Shown: piece after piece, positions 36,734 to 49,500 of the stretch | Position numbering within the stretch: position 1 is the stretch's first letter | Layout of the letters: every line of letters begins with the position of its first letter | Assembly: GCF_907165205.1 (NCBI RefSeq) | Contig: NC_058194.1 | Location: forward strand, 8,202,730-8,266,729 | Direction of reading: 5' to 3' | DNA length: 64,000 nt | Source: Coccinella septempunctata | Taxonomy: Eukaryota; Arthropoda; Insecta; Coleoptera; Coccinellidae | Translations under genes and position numbers: made by a program | Notes under the pieces: model-generated | What the model was told of the DNA's origin: nothing | The model's database searches: none | The model's input: only the letters and a program-made list of their open reading frames with translations

Positions 36734-38285
36734 TACTGAAAAATCGCAAAAGACACCTCGAGCAATTAAGAAATGCCATTAAATCGAGGAGTTTCTTTTG
36801 ATCCGCTATGATGGAAAATGTCAATATCCAGACATTATTATTATTTATATAATAATATCTCGAAAACCAAAGCACTTTTACCAAACGTAAAATATATTTA
36901 TCTGAACCGCCATAGAGTCCTCTACCCGCAGGATCCATATTATCCATTCATTACGCCACACCCTGTATAATTATTATCATTATATCAATGTATTGAAAAT
37001 AAACAGATATGAATACGAGCCAGTTGTTTTGTGAGGTGAAGTCCCTCTTGCTTCAAACATCTTTTAATTATTTTGACTACTATTCACGCAAGATGATTTT
37101 TGTTGAAGAATTCAACATTCTTGTAATTATCCGTTCATTTCTTCAAGAGATACCCATTCCCTACCACCTTTGATTATTCAACTCAATGCTAACACTGCAT
37201 CGAATGCATTTCATCTTCGGGTTGATTTTTTTGAATTCTACAAACTGATGTAACGTCTTCAACCTCCAGCCAAAGAAGATAAACAACAGTAATTCTCCTC
37301 AAGGTACTGATCACTTGTATTTTCCATATAAATGAATAGATTTGGTATGTCTTCAATCAGTTTGTATAAACGTCAATTATGTTCGTTACATATTTTCGAC
37401 TCAATATTTTCCGAAGTGATTTGACATTGTGATGAAATACGTAATTACTGAGAGACTCACGTAGAACGGACTACGTAGCACTGATTGAAAACTCAAGAAT
37501 GTTTCGACAAGCGTCTTAACCCAACATTTTCGTACCATACAGAGTAAAGGTATCCAATTTCCATGGCCAATCCAGTGCTAAAAAAGTGAATGAAGTATAG
37601 AAGCTGAAAGTAAAACGTATATCTTTATTGATTCATTCAGGAAAAACATTTATATGGAGTTCCTAATGTCGTGAATATAATGCCCAAAAATTAGACTACT
37701 ATTTCATACCAGAACAAATTCGGTAAAATTGTCTTTTGAATAAATCCTATATGTCACGAAAAATTTCATTTTCATGCATCATTCATTTTGGGACCTATAT
37801 GGTATTAAACTCCCCTATCGGACGAAGTATCGTAGACATAAGCATATTTATTCAAAACTGTCCAAATTCATATACACCGAGATCACGAACCTTATCAATC
37901 AATTATCAGCGTATGAAGTTTATTAATATTATCTAGTATCGTTCTCGAACTATTTACAGGTTTCAATATGTGTGAATGAATCGGAAGAGCAGCTGTATTC
38001 TATATATGAGTAGAATTCGAGCTGTCTTACTTTCTGTCCTCCTAAAATCTGACAACGTTGCGGGAGGTGAGAGCGCACTACTAATAAGAAATATATGCGG
38101 AGGTAGTAAGGTCTGATTCGTTTGAAGAAAAATTTTTCGATAAAAATCTTTTCCCCTCTTTGGGTACCCTTGCTATTTACCTTCCCCTCTACATATATAA
38201 GCAAAAATTATTCCAATTATATCACTCCTTCACCCGGAGGTCAGGTCGCCTAATGAACTTAACGGAGGTAACAACGCACTACGGG

Positions 38286-38446
<161 letters not shown>

Positions 38447-38795
38447 CCAGCATACTATGTTGCGTCCATACATTGTCTTTGGGCCATACACTATTGCGTC
38501 CTGAATAATACTGCGTCCGTATACCGGACGCAGCATTGTTTTTCAAAGTTTTCTCTGGTATTTCGAGGGATTCAACGACAGGGGTGGTCGCAAATCGTGA
38601 AGGAAGTCGAGAGCTATCTTTGGAACAATTATAGATTTCATTCATCTTTTGATAAGAGAGTTATTCCATGTTGAAAAACATATCTCCAGACGCAGTAAAG
38701 TGCGTCTCATGAAACCTAAAGTATATTTTTAGTTCACGCAAATTCCGCTTCGAGGGCGCTTCAAATGATGAAAACTGATATACAGTCAATATACT

Positions 38796-41700
38796 GTAAG
38801 GGGGAAGGATGCGTTTTATAGCCTCTCCTCTCAAATGCCAACCTCACCTACTCGCGGTGCACCCTGTTCTTACGAACGAGGCTCTGGCGACCGAACATGA
38901 GCGGTATAACTCTGTTTCCCACAATTACGTAGCCTAAACATCGGCTTGAGCAGGAAATGGCTCTCTGCGTTGCTCAAGTTACGTCTCAGACCTTGTCGTC
39001 TCAGGTTACCTGTGCCACAAGATAATCTAGTCGTAGCCGCAACCAAAGTTGCACTGACAGCGTTACCAGTGCAGCTTTTGAACACCTTCTAACGCAGCTC
39101 CTACAAAAAGATGGATCAGTCGAACAGGACAAAATTCGTATCCGGAGGTAAAATACCCTTCCATTCGGATCTCCGGGGGAGGGTGCCTGAGCGAGTGAAT
39201 CATCGAACAAACACCAATGAAAAGCACATAGCTTTTGCAGCATGGAACGTCAGAACCTTGCTAGACAACCGTAAGGCCGACCGACCAGAGAGGCGTACTG
39301 CCCTAATCGATAAGGAACTGCAACGAACATCCATTGCAATAGTTGCTTTAAGCGAAACACGCTTTTCGGACGAAGGTAGCTTGGTAGAACAAGCGTATAC
39401 ATTTTTCTGGAAAGGCTTGCCGGAAGGCGAAATCAGACAACATGGCGTAGGCTTTGCCATTAGAAACGACCTGGCCGCCAAACTTACCGAAAATCCAGTT
39501 GGTATCTCAGAACGTTTAATGACCCTACGTTTTCCTGCAGCGAATAACACGTTTGTGAACATCATTGCAGTATACGCACCCACTTTGAACTCCTCTGACA
39601 ACTTAAAGGACACTTTTTACGAAACACTCGTTGCTACATTAAGTAAAATCCCAAAACGGGAACGAATAATTCTCCTTGGAGACTTCAACGCTAGAGTGGG
39701 CAGAGGTCAAGACTCAGAACTATGGCCGGGAATAATAGGGAAACACGGCACAGACAGCATCAATTCGAATGGAGAACGTCTGCTGGCTCTTTGTGCAGAA
39801 CACAATCTGTGTATAACGAACACCTATTTTATTACGAGACCCAATTCAAGGGGGACCTGGCGCCACCCGCGCTCAGGGCATTGGCATACCCTCGACTATG
39901 TGATCGTGAGAAGGAAAGATCTGAAAGAGGTGTTGGTCACTAAACCCAGAGCAGATCTGGAGTGCTGGACTGATCATAGGCTGGTAATCTCGAAAATGAA
40001 AATCTCAATGCGCCCAAAATATCAACGCAAGCCGAAGTATCTAAGAGAGCGCCTTCAAATATCCAAACTACAAAACCCTTCTACAAAGGACAGATTCACA
40101 GCTGCCGTCAAAAGTAGCCTAACACCACCGGATTATAACGACGACATTGAGACTCATTGGCTCCGTTTCAAGTCATCCCTTACAGATACAGCGAAGGAAA
40201 TACTGGGCACGGAACGCTCCCGAAAATCCCCAGACTGGTTTGCCGACAGCGAAACTCATATCGCACCCCTTTTGGATGCAAAACACAAAGCGATGAAAAC
40301 CGCAATTAACAAGCCTGGCGATGTTGCAGCCCAAATAGGTTTCATAAACATAAAACGCGAGGTCCGTCAAGAAATAAGAAAAATCAAGGACAGCTGGTGG
40401 AAAGAAAAAGCTAGAGAAACACAAGCTTACGCCGATAACCATGACTACAGGCGTTTTTTCGAAGCTATTAAAACTGTTTACGGTCCAAGCAGAAAAGCTA
40501 GCTTTCCTATAAGAGATGCTCATGGAGCTATTCTAACTGATGATAGAAAAATTCTCGAAAGATGGAAGGAGCATTACTCACAGGTCTTGAATCAAAATAA
40601 CGACTCGGATTTATTCATTTTAGACCTGCTTCCCGCGTATAGTCCGATGACATCGCTTGATGACGAAATTTCAATGTCGGAAATCATAAGCGCAATTAAA
40701 AATATGAAAAATGATAAGTCACCTGGTCTAGACGGCATTCCGGCGGAGATATTCAAAGCCTTGGATGAGGACATTGTCAATAGTCTCCTAATACTATTCC
40801 GCAAGATCTGGGAACAGGGAGATGTGCCACAAGACTTCAGAGACGCTTTAGTTATCAACCTCTATAAGAACAAAGGCGATACGTCGAATTGCAACAATTA
40901 CAGGGGCATATCGTTGCTTAATGTGGCCGGTAAAATTCTCTCGAAGATTATGGCTAATCGTCTGATTCCACTCTTAGAGAGGCTTTTACCTGAATCCCAG
41001 TGCGGCTTTCGACCAAATCGAGGTACGGTGGACCTAATTTTTACACTTCGACAGCTACAAGAAAAGGCCCGTGAACAACAATCAAGGATTTATACAGCCT
41101 TCATCGATTTAAGCAAGGCATTCGACTCGGTGAATCGGAGAGCGCTCTGGAAAATCATGGCACGTCTAGGAGTACCCGAAAAATTCCTAGCAGTGTGTAA
41201 AAGCCTTCATACCAACAACACCGCTAGAATACAGCATAATGACTCTACAACCGACCATTTCTCAACCAACTCTGGAATAAAACAAGGCTGCGTATTAGCG
41301 CCTTTACTGTTCAGTATTTTCGCCATGGCTGTATCGATAATTGCTGACATGAGCATGGCCGTAAGAGGTGTTGGGATAAGATTCAGATTTGATGGAGGCC
41401 TGTTTAACCTGAAGCGCCTCAGAGCAAAAACCCGTACCAAGTTTATCACGGAACTTCAATATGCAGACGACTGTTCACTCATCGCTAGCAGCTCAGAGGA
41501 TCTACAGATAATGATGGACACCTATAAACATATATACGAAGCTTTAGGCCTTAGACTCAATATTGACAAGACCAAAATCCTGGTAAGTCCGCCAGAAAGC
41601 CTTCAAACAGATATCAGCCTGGACAATGAAACTCTAGAACAGGTTGAGCAGTTCAAATACTTGGGAAGCTTCATAAATACTAGGGCTAACCTTGACACGG

Positions 41701-42375
41701 AAATACACAACCGTATCAATTCGGCATCACGGGCATTCTGGAAGCTGAAGGACAGAGTGTTCCAAAATCACGACCTCAATCTGAAGACCAAGACAGCTGT
41801 TTACAGAGCAGTGGTCCTCCCAACGCTTCTTTACGGAAGCGAAAGCTGGACTCCCTACAGGCGACATATTAAACAGCTTGAACAGACGCAGCAACGTCAT
41901 CTAAGACAGATAATGCACATCAGATGGTTCCACAAAGTTTCGAATGCAGAAGTCTTGCAGCGCGCGAGTTGTACAACAATTGAGACTCAAGTAACGAGGG
42001 CCCGACTCAGATGGAGCGGCCACATTCTGAGGATGCAAGACACAAGACTCCCCAAAATAGCTCTATACGGCGAACTCACTGAGGGAGCCCGGAAACCAGG
42101 AGGCCAGTATAAGCGGTTTAAGGATACACTACATCAATCCCTAAAATCAGTTAATGCTAATCATAACTGGGAACAACTAGCGTTAGACAGGTCACAGTGG
42201 AGGTCTTTGGTCCACAGTTATAGTGGAGAATCGAGAAGGATACAGCGGCGGCCAGATCTGGTTGGAGACTATCCATGCCCTGAGTGTGGAAGGATCTGCA
42301 GGTCACGGTTGGGTCTCTTTAGTCACAGGAGGGCACACAGTCGCAACTAGCACTAAGAAGTTACAAGTCTGTTCG

Positions 42376-42409
<34 letters not shown>

Positions 42410-42464
42410 CTTCTTTTTGTAGATTCATTCCCGGTAACGGGATACAGCAATGAATGAATGAATG
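38796..42464 (+). mobile_element. Full-length-looking non-LTR retrotransposon in family 2
   Basis: An intact ORF with about 300 bp of upstream sequence and a 3' UTR. The 3' UTR holds a run of 32 T (42378-42409), a small hairpin TCCCGGTAACGGGA (42429-42442) and a short ATGA-type tail (to 42464) in place of poly(A). The 5' limit is uncertain; I could not find a target duplication, and the start given is an estimate at a change of composition. Confidence 0.65.
39111..42350 (+). CDS. LINE polyprotein: AP-like endonuclease, reverse transcriptase, C2H2 finger
   Basis: 1079 codons without interruption. The N-terminal endonuclease/exonuclease/phosphatase domain shows AAWNVRTL (43-50), SETR (81-84), GDFNARVG (190-197), LDYVIV (261-266) and TDHR (287-290), carrying the expected N, E, D/N, D and D/H catalytic positions. 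The RT domain follows with DKSPGLDGIPAE (535-546), motif A FIDLSKAFDSVN (664-675), SGIKQGCVLAPLLF (721-734) and YADD (784-787). A maturase-like thumb region continues with YLGSFI (850-855). The last 25 residues form a zinc finger, C1056-C1059-H1072-H1076. This enzyme nicks target DNA and reverse-transcribes its own RNA there. All catalytic motifs are present, so the copy may be competent. The clade is not assigned with confidence (RTE-like or I-like groups are candidates). The ATG at 39111 is the first in frame. GC content is clearly higher than in the surroundings. Confidence 0.93.
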   Translation: MDQSNRTKFVSGGKIPFHSDLRGRVPERVNHRTNTNEKHIAFAAWNVRTLLDNRKADRPERRTALIDKELQRTSIAIVALSETRFSDEGSLVEQAYTFFWKGLPEGEIRQHGVGFAIRNDLAAKLTENPVGISERLMTLRFPAANNTFVNIIAVYAPTLNSSDNLKDTFYETLVATLSKIPKRERIILLGDFNARVGRGQDSELWPGIIGKHGTDSINSNGERLLALCAEHNLCITNTYFITRPNSRGTWRHPRSGHWHTLDYVIVRRKDLKEVLVTKPRADLECWTDHRLVISKMKISMRPKYQRKPKYLRERLQISKLQNPSTKDRFTAAVKSSLTPPDYNDDIETHWLRFKSSLTDTAKEILGTERSRKSPDWFADSETHIAPLLDAKHKAMKTAINKPGDVAAQIGFINIKREVRQEIRKIKDSWWKEKARETQAYADNHDYRRFFEAIKTVYGPSRKASFPIRDAHGAILTDDRKILERWKEHYSQVLNQNNDSDLFILDLLPAYSPMTSLDDEISMSEIISAIKNMKNDKSPGLDGIPAEIFKALDEDIVNSLLILFRKIWEQGDVPQDFRDALVINLYKNKGDTSNCNNYRGISLLNVAGKILSKIMANRLIPLLERLLPESQCGFRPNRGTVDLIFTLRQLQEKAREQQSRIYTAFIDLSKAFDSVNRRALWKIMARLGVPEKFLAVCKSLHTNNTARIQHNDSTTDHFSTNSGIKQGCVLAPLLFSIFAMAVSIIADMSMAVRGVGIRFRFDGGLFNLKRLRAKTRTKFITELQYADDCSLIASSSEDLQIMMDTYKHIYEALGLRLNIDKTKILVSPPESLQTDISLDNETLEQVEQFKYLGSFINTRANLDTEIHNRINSASRAFWKLKDRVFQNHDLNLKTKTAVYRAVVLPTLLYGSESWTPYRRHIKQLEQTQQRHLRQIMHIRWFHKVSNAEVLQRASCTTIETQVTRARLRWSGHILRMQDTRLPKIALYGELTEGARKPGGQYKRFKDTLHQSLKSVNANHNWEQLALDRSQWRSLVHSYSGESRRIQRRPDLVGDYPCPECGRICRSRLGLFSHRRAHSRN

Positions 42465-42656
42465 TTGCGTCCGAAATCTGGCAACTGTGTATACAAGTAA
42501 ACCAAGTTGTATTTGCACAACTGATATGAATTAGCTTCCTAGGCTCCAAGGTCATCCCGAAAGTCTGTTAGGTGAAGAATTGGATTCTGTCTCTAGAGCA
42601 ATAGCAGGTCCGATTGAAGTGCCCTTATGGTGTTCTTTTAACTGATATTGGCAATT

Positions 42657-43856
42657 TACGAAGGCGTAGAAGGGCCACATAATATTTTAAAAATATTTTT
42701 CCTTAAATTCCGACTTTGAAGTCGGAATTTAGTTAAATTCCGTGTCCAAAGTCGGAATTTTGTTAAATTCCGAGTTCAAAGTCGGAATTTAACTAAATTC
42801 CGAGTTCAAAGTCGGAATTTTGTTAAATTCCGAGTTCAAAGTCGGAATTTAGTAAATTCAAACTCGGAATTTTATTCACTTCCGAACTTCTACAGGGTGT
42901 TCTACGACGACGTAGATTTGTTCCTGAATTAGATACAGTTTGCGTTTCTACAAATAGTCAAATTCATATAACAAGGTGTTCCCACATTTATGATGAATGA
43001 ATAATTTATGTACACAGGGTGTACATTATTATTTGAGTTTTCTTCTATGAGAGGTCATAACAATGATATGACAACCTTTTACAGACATGACATGACATGG
43101 ATATTTTTTTAGACATAACTGGTTTTTAGGTATATTCCGGATATTTTATGAATAAATTTCCTTCTCATATGTACTCGTGAGGCTCAATGGACAAGAAATC
43201 AGTACACCCCGAGGTACACCCGGTGTGCTTTGATGTTTTTTACTTGAAGAGGTCATTACAACGGTGAGAAAACCTCATATAGGCAGCTCTATGACGAATT
43301 GGTTCATTTCCAAATATGTTGAGATATTCACGAGAGTATTCAGATCTCACAAAATAAACACGCGTTGTTCTTTAATAAATATTGAACTTGATGTATTTTA
43401 TTGGAAAAAATTGTCATTAGGTCCATGTTTTTGAATAATTATGAAATTATGGTCGTAGACAGGTAGAGGTAAGGTTGGGCACAACCTCCCCCCACCCCAG
43501 TACTGAAATAGTAACCATAAAATAACATCGAGCTCCCAGGCCCCCCCTCAGTACATACATATGGAGAAATAATCTATGTCGTCGTAGAACAACACCCTGT
43601 GCATCTAGCCTGTGTCAGTTTCGAAGTAAATAAAATTCCGACTTCAAAGTCGGAATTTTACTAAATTCCGACTTTGAAGTCAGAATTTTGTTAAATTTCG
43701 ACTTTGAACTCGGAATTTAGTTAAATTCCGACTTTGAACTCAGAAATTAGTTAAATTCCGACTTTGAACTCGGAATTTAACTAAATTCCGACTTCAAAGT
43801 CGGAATTTAAGGAAAAATATTTTTAAAATATTATGTGGCCCTTCTACGCCTTCGTA
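42657..43856. mobile_element. 1.2-kb MITE whose arms are arrays of palindromic 30-mers
   Basis: The ends TACGAAGGCGTAGAAGGGCC and its inverse are flanked by the 6-bp repeat GCAATT (42651-42656 and 43857-43862). After about 48 bp of terminal inverted repeat, each arm holds five or six tandem units of about 30 bp. Each unit is itself a palindrome of the form AAATTCCGACTT-TG-AAGTCGGAATTT (first at 42705-42730, last ending 43808). Units with GAGTTCAAAGTC or CTTTGAACTC centres are mixed in. The middle contains a second inverted-repeat element (42893-43599) with CAGGGTGTTCTACGACGACG ends. No coding sequence. Confidence 0.85.
42893..43599. mobile_element. Inner inverted-repeat element within the palindromic MITE
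   Basis: CAGGGTGTTCTACGACGACG at the left is matched by GTCGTCGTAGAACAACACCC at the right. The left end follows TA. It is either a separate insertion or the central part of the outer MITE. Confidence 0.55.
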
Positions 43857-44027
43857 GCAATTTTATATATTTTCGAATGAAAAAAAATTATAACTCACGT
43901 GAATTTTATTCCACTTCAATTAGAAATCAAACGATAACACTTTCCAGAAAATTATCGGATTTATAAATTGACATGAAAGGTATCGCTTTATCCGCTTATG
44001 CTTATGTCATCTCATTTCACTTGTGAA

Positions 44028-44363
44028 TTAAAAATTTTTTATTCCACTGTATGAATAAACGTCAACTTCCCTTGTTGCTAGCAACAAGTGTATTTGCCTC
44101 TCCATTTCCTTTAGTTCCCGAGGGACCAGGAACCTAGCTATAGAGTCACTACGGTCATACAGAGCAGTTTTTGTTGATCGGTCGTCCTGTAGGCCATCTG
44201 GCCTTTGTGAATTGGTGTATTCTCCAGATTCTTTGTTGTTATCTACTACTTTCTTCATTGTCTTCAATAGAAACGATGTTGAATTAATTGTTCTTGAAGA
44301 TTGTGGGTCCCCATTTTGGTGTGAAGGGAACTTTTGTCCTTCTCCATTTTCTGTGTATATGAC
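44028..44363 (-). other. Unrecognised 112-codon open frame in family 2
   Basis: Open on the minus strand from after a TGA at 44364-44366 to a TAA at the low-coordinate end. There is no clear ATG at its start; the first in-frame ATG is inside. The composition is protein-like (charged, few runs), with a segment ending DSIARFLVPRELKEMERQIH. Another frame just upstream is open and serine-rich, so a frameshifted or spliced gene is possible. I recognise no domain. It could be an old family-2 protein or a chance frame. Confidence 0.25.
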
Positions 44364-44729
44364 TCATTCTAAGCAGCTTCTGATTATCTTCAGAAGATGA
44401 AGACGAATCTCTTCTAGGATTTTTCTTTACACTTCTGGTGATCTATATAGATTGAAGGTGTTCATTGCCCACTCCAAACATTGTCTTTTAAATATCCCAA
44501 TCTTCCTTCTTCTTGGTATGCTGTATCGATTCTAGTTATGGGTTTACTACCTGTGAAGGTTGTTTTGGGAAAACTGAAAGATCGTTCCTGTTCTCCTTCG
44601 GTGAATTATCTGTCTGGCTTATTGAGCGATATTGTGGGGTTGATTACTCCTTTTGCTATGACCTTTTGTATTCTGAGTGCTGAGTGAGTTTTGTACTGGC
44701 GTATAATTTAATATGATATGTACATAAGT

Positions 44730-45143
44730 CAGCACCCACTCTCAAGGTCAGGTAGTGGAACACCTAGCGGCGACGCGCTTTGATGTAGGTATATGAAATT
44801 ACAACACACTCTACAAGTATTTTGTAATGATTGAAAATTGTCACTAGTTAATAGAACAGAAAACTTGAAAAAGTGGTCAGATCTCATTTTTGTGAAACGC
44901 GGTGTGTCAGTACACCACATAAGTTGCTGCCTTGACGATGTTGTTTCAGAAGAATTGTATTGGCTGAAACTGCATTTACCGCTCAAATATCATATATTAT
45001 TTGTGAATAAAATATTCAGAGCACATATCAATAGAAGAGAGGCAGTCAGCAGTCACCCCAAAGTACGGATATTGTAATTTTATATAAATCAAAGAGCGTC
45101 GCCGTCAGATGTTCCACTACCTGACCTTTTAGCGTGGGTGCTG
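44730..45143. mobile_element. Inverted-repeat element with CAGCACCCAC ends
   Basis: CAGCACCCACTCTCAAGGTC at the left and its near-inverse GACCTTTTAGCGTGGGTGCTG at the right. The arms continue through CAGGTAGTGGAACA and CGGCGACGC for about 70 bp. Weaker inverted similarity extends outward to about 44682 and 45170 (AGTTTTG on each side). The middle contains a 79-codon plus-strand frame (44838-45077) that I do not recognise. Confidence 0.7.
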
Positions 45144-45639
45144 ATTCATATACACCATCAAAACTAACTCATATTTAATTATGATTCATTACAAATCTTT
45201 TGCCGATTTTCGTCGCCAGCTCTCGGAATATATGTCATTGTGATGTGTATGGCAATCGTATATTGGGTTCCAAGCAATGCATCCAAACTCCAGTTTGCTC
45301 GTCACAAATGTATTGAACAGCAAAATCATGGTTTCCGGATCAGAAAATATCTGCTATTACACACGATGAATTCATACATTCTTGGCCTCGTACCAAGTAA
45401 ATGATTAACATGAGGAACAAATGTAAAACTTTGATTCTTCAATCAGAATTACCATTCAAACTTTGTGCCCTGGGTATGAAGCCCCCTGTTCGAACATTGA
45501 TCCTTTGTATTTTTCACTTTTCTGTTCTTCGTTCACTACCACATCATTTTTGACAGCGAAGGGAATACGACACAAGAAATTCTTTGAGCTCTTTTTCTGG
45601 CAGAACTTTATCGAGCCCTTGCGTGTATATACTCGCTTC

Positions 45640-45671
45640 TTCAACAACTTGGCTTATGCCAAGTTGTTGAA
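45640..45671. repeat. Perfect 14-bp hairpin
   Basis: TTCAACAACTTGGC and its exact inverse around the loop TTAT. It stands alone in otherwise unassigned family-2 sequence (45.2-46.5 kb), where I see no gene I can name. Confidence 0.9.
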
Positions 45672-46549
45672 AAACCCTAATTGCAATATATGCGAGCTTT
45701 ATCATTCTCAAAAACTGCTTTGGTCTTTGGAGGTACAAATGAGAGCTTTGGTTATTTGTCTATGCCATAAACTTCTCTCAGATGGAAGTAAGGAATTCGC
45801 ATTGTGTCTCTTTATATACCCTGATAAAGTATGAATTCTGCAAGCGGACAAGATGTGCATAAGAGTTTTCGTCGATCACGGCTAGCCCTGCAAGATGTTG
45901 AGGTGACCACTTGCATTATTCTTCTTATACTACCTAGTATTCTAGTATCTAGTATCACTCCATCTTGATGAACAAATCCTCCCGTTTCCGACATCAGCTC
46001 AGCCGACCCCAGGAAAGCAGAAGATGATTTTTACAGCAAGTCATGGTCTTTCAATCTCTTGAAATATATAAAGTATATGCTTACTCATATGATATTCGAA
46101 TGAAAACTTCAGTTTTGCATGTCTAATCTGGCTTTCTAATATCTTCTGTTCTGCTGGCGTGATAGATTTTCCTACTAGCTTAAGATCGATTCATATGTCG
46201 GATATTAGCTTCTCCAAAGCACTCCAGCTCTTTGACTTTGATTTTATGATGAGCTACTATTCCCTTGAGTGGGTCTTGACCTCTCAATAATCTTATTCCT
46301 TCTCCAACTTTTGTGTATAATGTTGGTATTGCAAACTTTGAAACCCCTGTCTTCCTGCATTCGAGGAAAGTATATCCTTTGTATCGAAGAGTTACAGTTA
46401 CAGTTTGTTCGGCGCATCTGTCGAATCCCCCAGACTTGCTACCGCGAGTACCGCGACCAAAGCGGTCTATTGTGGCACACAAACAAGCTCAAAGAGCTAA
46501 ACTTCTACTTCCAGTGCCATCTTCCAAAGGGAAGAGGTGATAACAGAGG

Positions 46550-46665
46550 AGGAGTAGTTCATGAGTTCCCCTTGAACCAGCCTGAGCGAACCTTGTCTGC
46601 CGCTGGGCAGTCACTGAGGATATGCTCAATGGTTTCGTCCTTCTATAAGCAAAGAGAGTCCTTGT
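46550..46665 (-). pseudogene. Remnant of a LINE C-terminal domain
   Basis: On the minus strand one frame reads KDSLCL, stop, then KDETIEHILSDCPAADKVRSG. The ETIEHILxDCPA pattern is the cysteine/histidine motif found at the C-terminal end of many R1-, I- and Jockey-type LINE proteins. The in-frame stop and the lack of RT sequence nearby show that it is a decayed fragment. Confidence 0.55.
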
Positions 46666-47443
46666 ATATCGAAGAGCTAGGATGCAGGCTACGATTCATA
46701 TTCAAACTCTTCTATCGAACTCGAGAATTTCATTCGCCGTCCATTTAACTACCCTGAGAGAGTAGTTGACTCTCCAGACTGCCAAATTGTTCATAGGATA
46801 AACGTAGGATAAACTAACAACTCTGCAGTTAATGCATTCCTAATTTAAGTTATCTCCAGAGCACCACTCTCTCACATTCATTCGTTATTAAAAAAAAAAA
46901 CGAAAATGAAATATATAACGTTTTTAAAATTATTACATAATCATCACAGCTCTTCTTGACAAAAAGACAAAAAGAAAGAAAAGAGTGTTTGAAAAATTCT
47001 GAAATACGATTCCCCAAGTGAGCAGTCCACAAACTAAGGATGAGAGCCATCATAAATATAGAGGTGGAGCCAATGTTATAATACGATCACGTCATCGAGT
47101 TCGAATAATCCTACTGTACCAGATTCTAAAACATATGTGGCAACTACGCTGGACGCAACAACATGCTAATGGTGAAAGATTGAATAAAATTCGGACGCAG
47201 CATTGTACTGCATATGAAAACAAAATATACACCGGACGCACTAATGGTAGGACCATGAAAGGACGCAATAATGTGCGTATATCAACTTCTTTATTAATAA
47301 AGATATCTGAGATCTGAAACGACCAAACTACGTAATTTTTTGCGTAGATTAATATACTTCGATCAGATTCCACCTAGGTAGCGTATTTCTGGGAGACGCA
47401 ATAAGGTTGCTTTTTGAAAGGACGCAATAAAGTATGCAAGATG

Positions 47444-47583
<140 letters not shown>

Positions 47584-49500
47584 TAAAGTGTTAATACCAC
47601 CTCCAAAATAGTAACTCGTTTAACGCTCTCACCTCATATATATCGATGTCACCTCCGAAATCGGAGGTGACAACGTTTTGCCTTGTTTTTTAGCTTGTTA
47701 GATTCAGGAGGCTTCAGGGACCAACATATCAAAAAATCGTTTTGAGGTCACAACGCACCCCCTTTATGTACTGAACAATCTTTCAGTTCGAGTGTATATC
47801 ACTGGCGCTAGTGTGCTGAGCTGTATATCGGAGAATTACTCTGAAAGACTCTTTGCTCGTTTGCACCTCCGAAAATGGCAACGTTGTACTGTGAAAGCAG
47901 ATGTAGACAGGCGGAATATCAGTATACGGAGGAATTAAGTAATGAGAGGCGCAGCGCGTTTTCTCCTCCATTATTGCAAGCCAGTCGGCATATCTCAACG
48001 ATTTTTTATCGCATTCCTTTGTAGGGGAAAGAATCACGTGAAAGAGAACCAATCTTGGCTCTCTCGAATGGGATTATGACTGTTTATATTTCATCGTGCG
48101 TATATCTATGCATCCGTTGAACTTCTTTCATCTCAAGCTTACACTATAATTCTGAATTTGGCGAACTATTTCATTACCTATCTGAAAACGAATCGATTTG
48201 AGTCTTGTCCGTAATGATATTTCTTCTCTCTATGGAAATGATCCATATAGATAATACTACCTATTAGTATAACGAATAATCAGTATTGTATCATTGCATA
48301 TAATAAAATAACCTGTTCAGAGAAAAACATTTTTTGGATAAGAAAATTCAGATGTTAATGGTGATGAATATTCAAGGACAATGAGCCAATCCGAAAATTT
48401 TCATTTCAGAATCAGGAGAAAAAATGCTACAAATTTCACAATATCACAGAAATGAACAACGTCGGCTAAACCGAATGTTTGACATTGTGTTATTTCAAAT
48501 GGAACGCTCTTTATATTTTTCTTGAATCAGATTTCTCAAAGATTTTGAGGAATCCTTTGCTCAGAAACATCTCTTTTATTATCGATTATGTTTAAATATT
48601 GGATTTTCTCAAAAATTTGAAGAGCTTGTAGCATCTCTCTGGTTTAAATATTTCAGTGATGTATCATAAAGAAAATTACCAATTATATCGAAACAAGTAA
48701 GATTTTATGAAGAATTCGCCAAAACAGATTTGCATTTTTCGATAGATCATACAGGGTGTAAGGGAAAAAATAAACAATATTGAAGTCTTTGGAAGGCCTC
48801 GAGTCAACATATTTTGAAATTGCAACCATATTTTTGTCAAGATATAATGAATCTTCAAAATGAAGTTAATAATATAGATACATACTCGGATACATATGAT
48901 TGAGATACAGATGATTGATTAACTTCTACTATCTAAAATAAAAAGGTACATAGATAAAATATAGCTATATACAGGATATCTGTAAACAAATGCGAAGGAA
49001 TAAGGGAGATGATTCCTTAATGAAAATAAGCGGGGGTATTTCCTGTAAATTTTCCAAATCGACAGCCCTTCCAAGATACAGCCTTTGGAAGGCGATGACG
49101 AGTTTACAGTTTTTAATTTTTTTTACAGGTTCTAAAAAACACTGAGTCATAAAACTATACATATTATGAAGCACTGAGTAGATTGTTACCAGTTTCAACT
49201 TCGGCAAGCTCGTAGTTTAGGCGGTAAATTGCTATCGATTTTTTCAATGTGTCTCTCCCTTAAATTCAAAAATTTCTGTGAAAATGTTGAAATTTGAGTT
49301 ATTATGCTATTGTCATAGAAGTATACGAAACTAGCAGGTCGGGGGATCCAAGATTTCGGGCCGATTCACCTTAAAAAAACATAATAAAATGAATTTCGTG
49401 AATACCTACCGAGGCTGAAAACCACTATTCTCCGCTATAAAAAATTAGTATTATTCCAATAATATACCGACTTAATGAATGCTACATTGCTATTACTATA

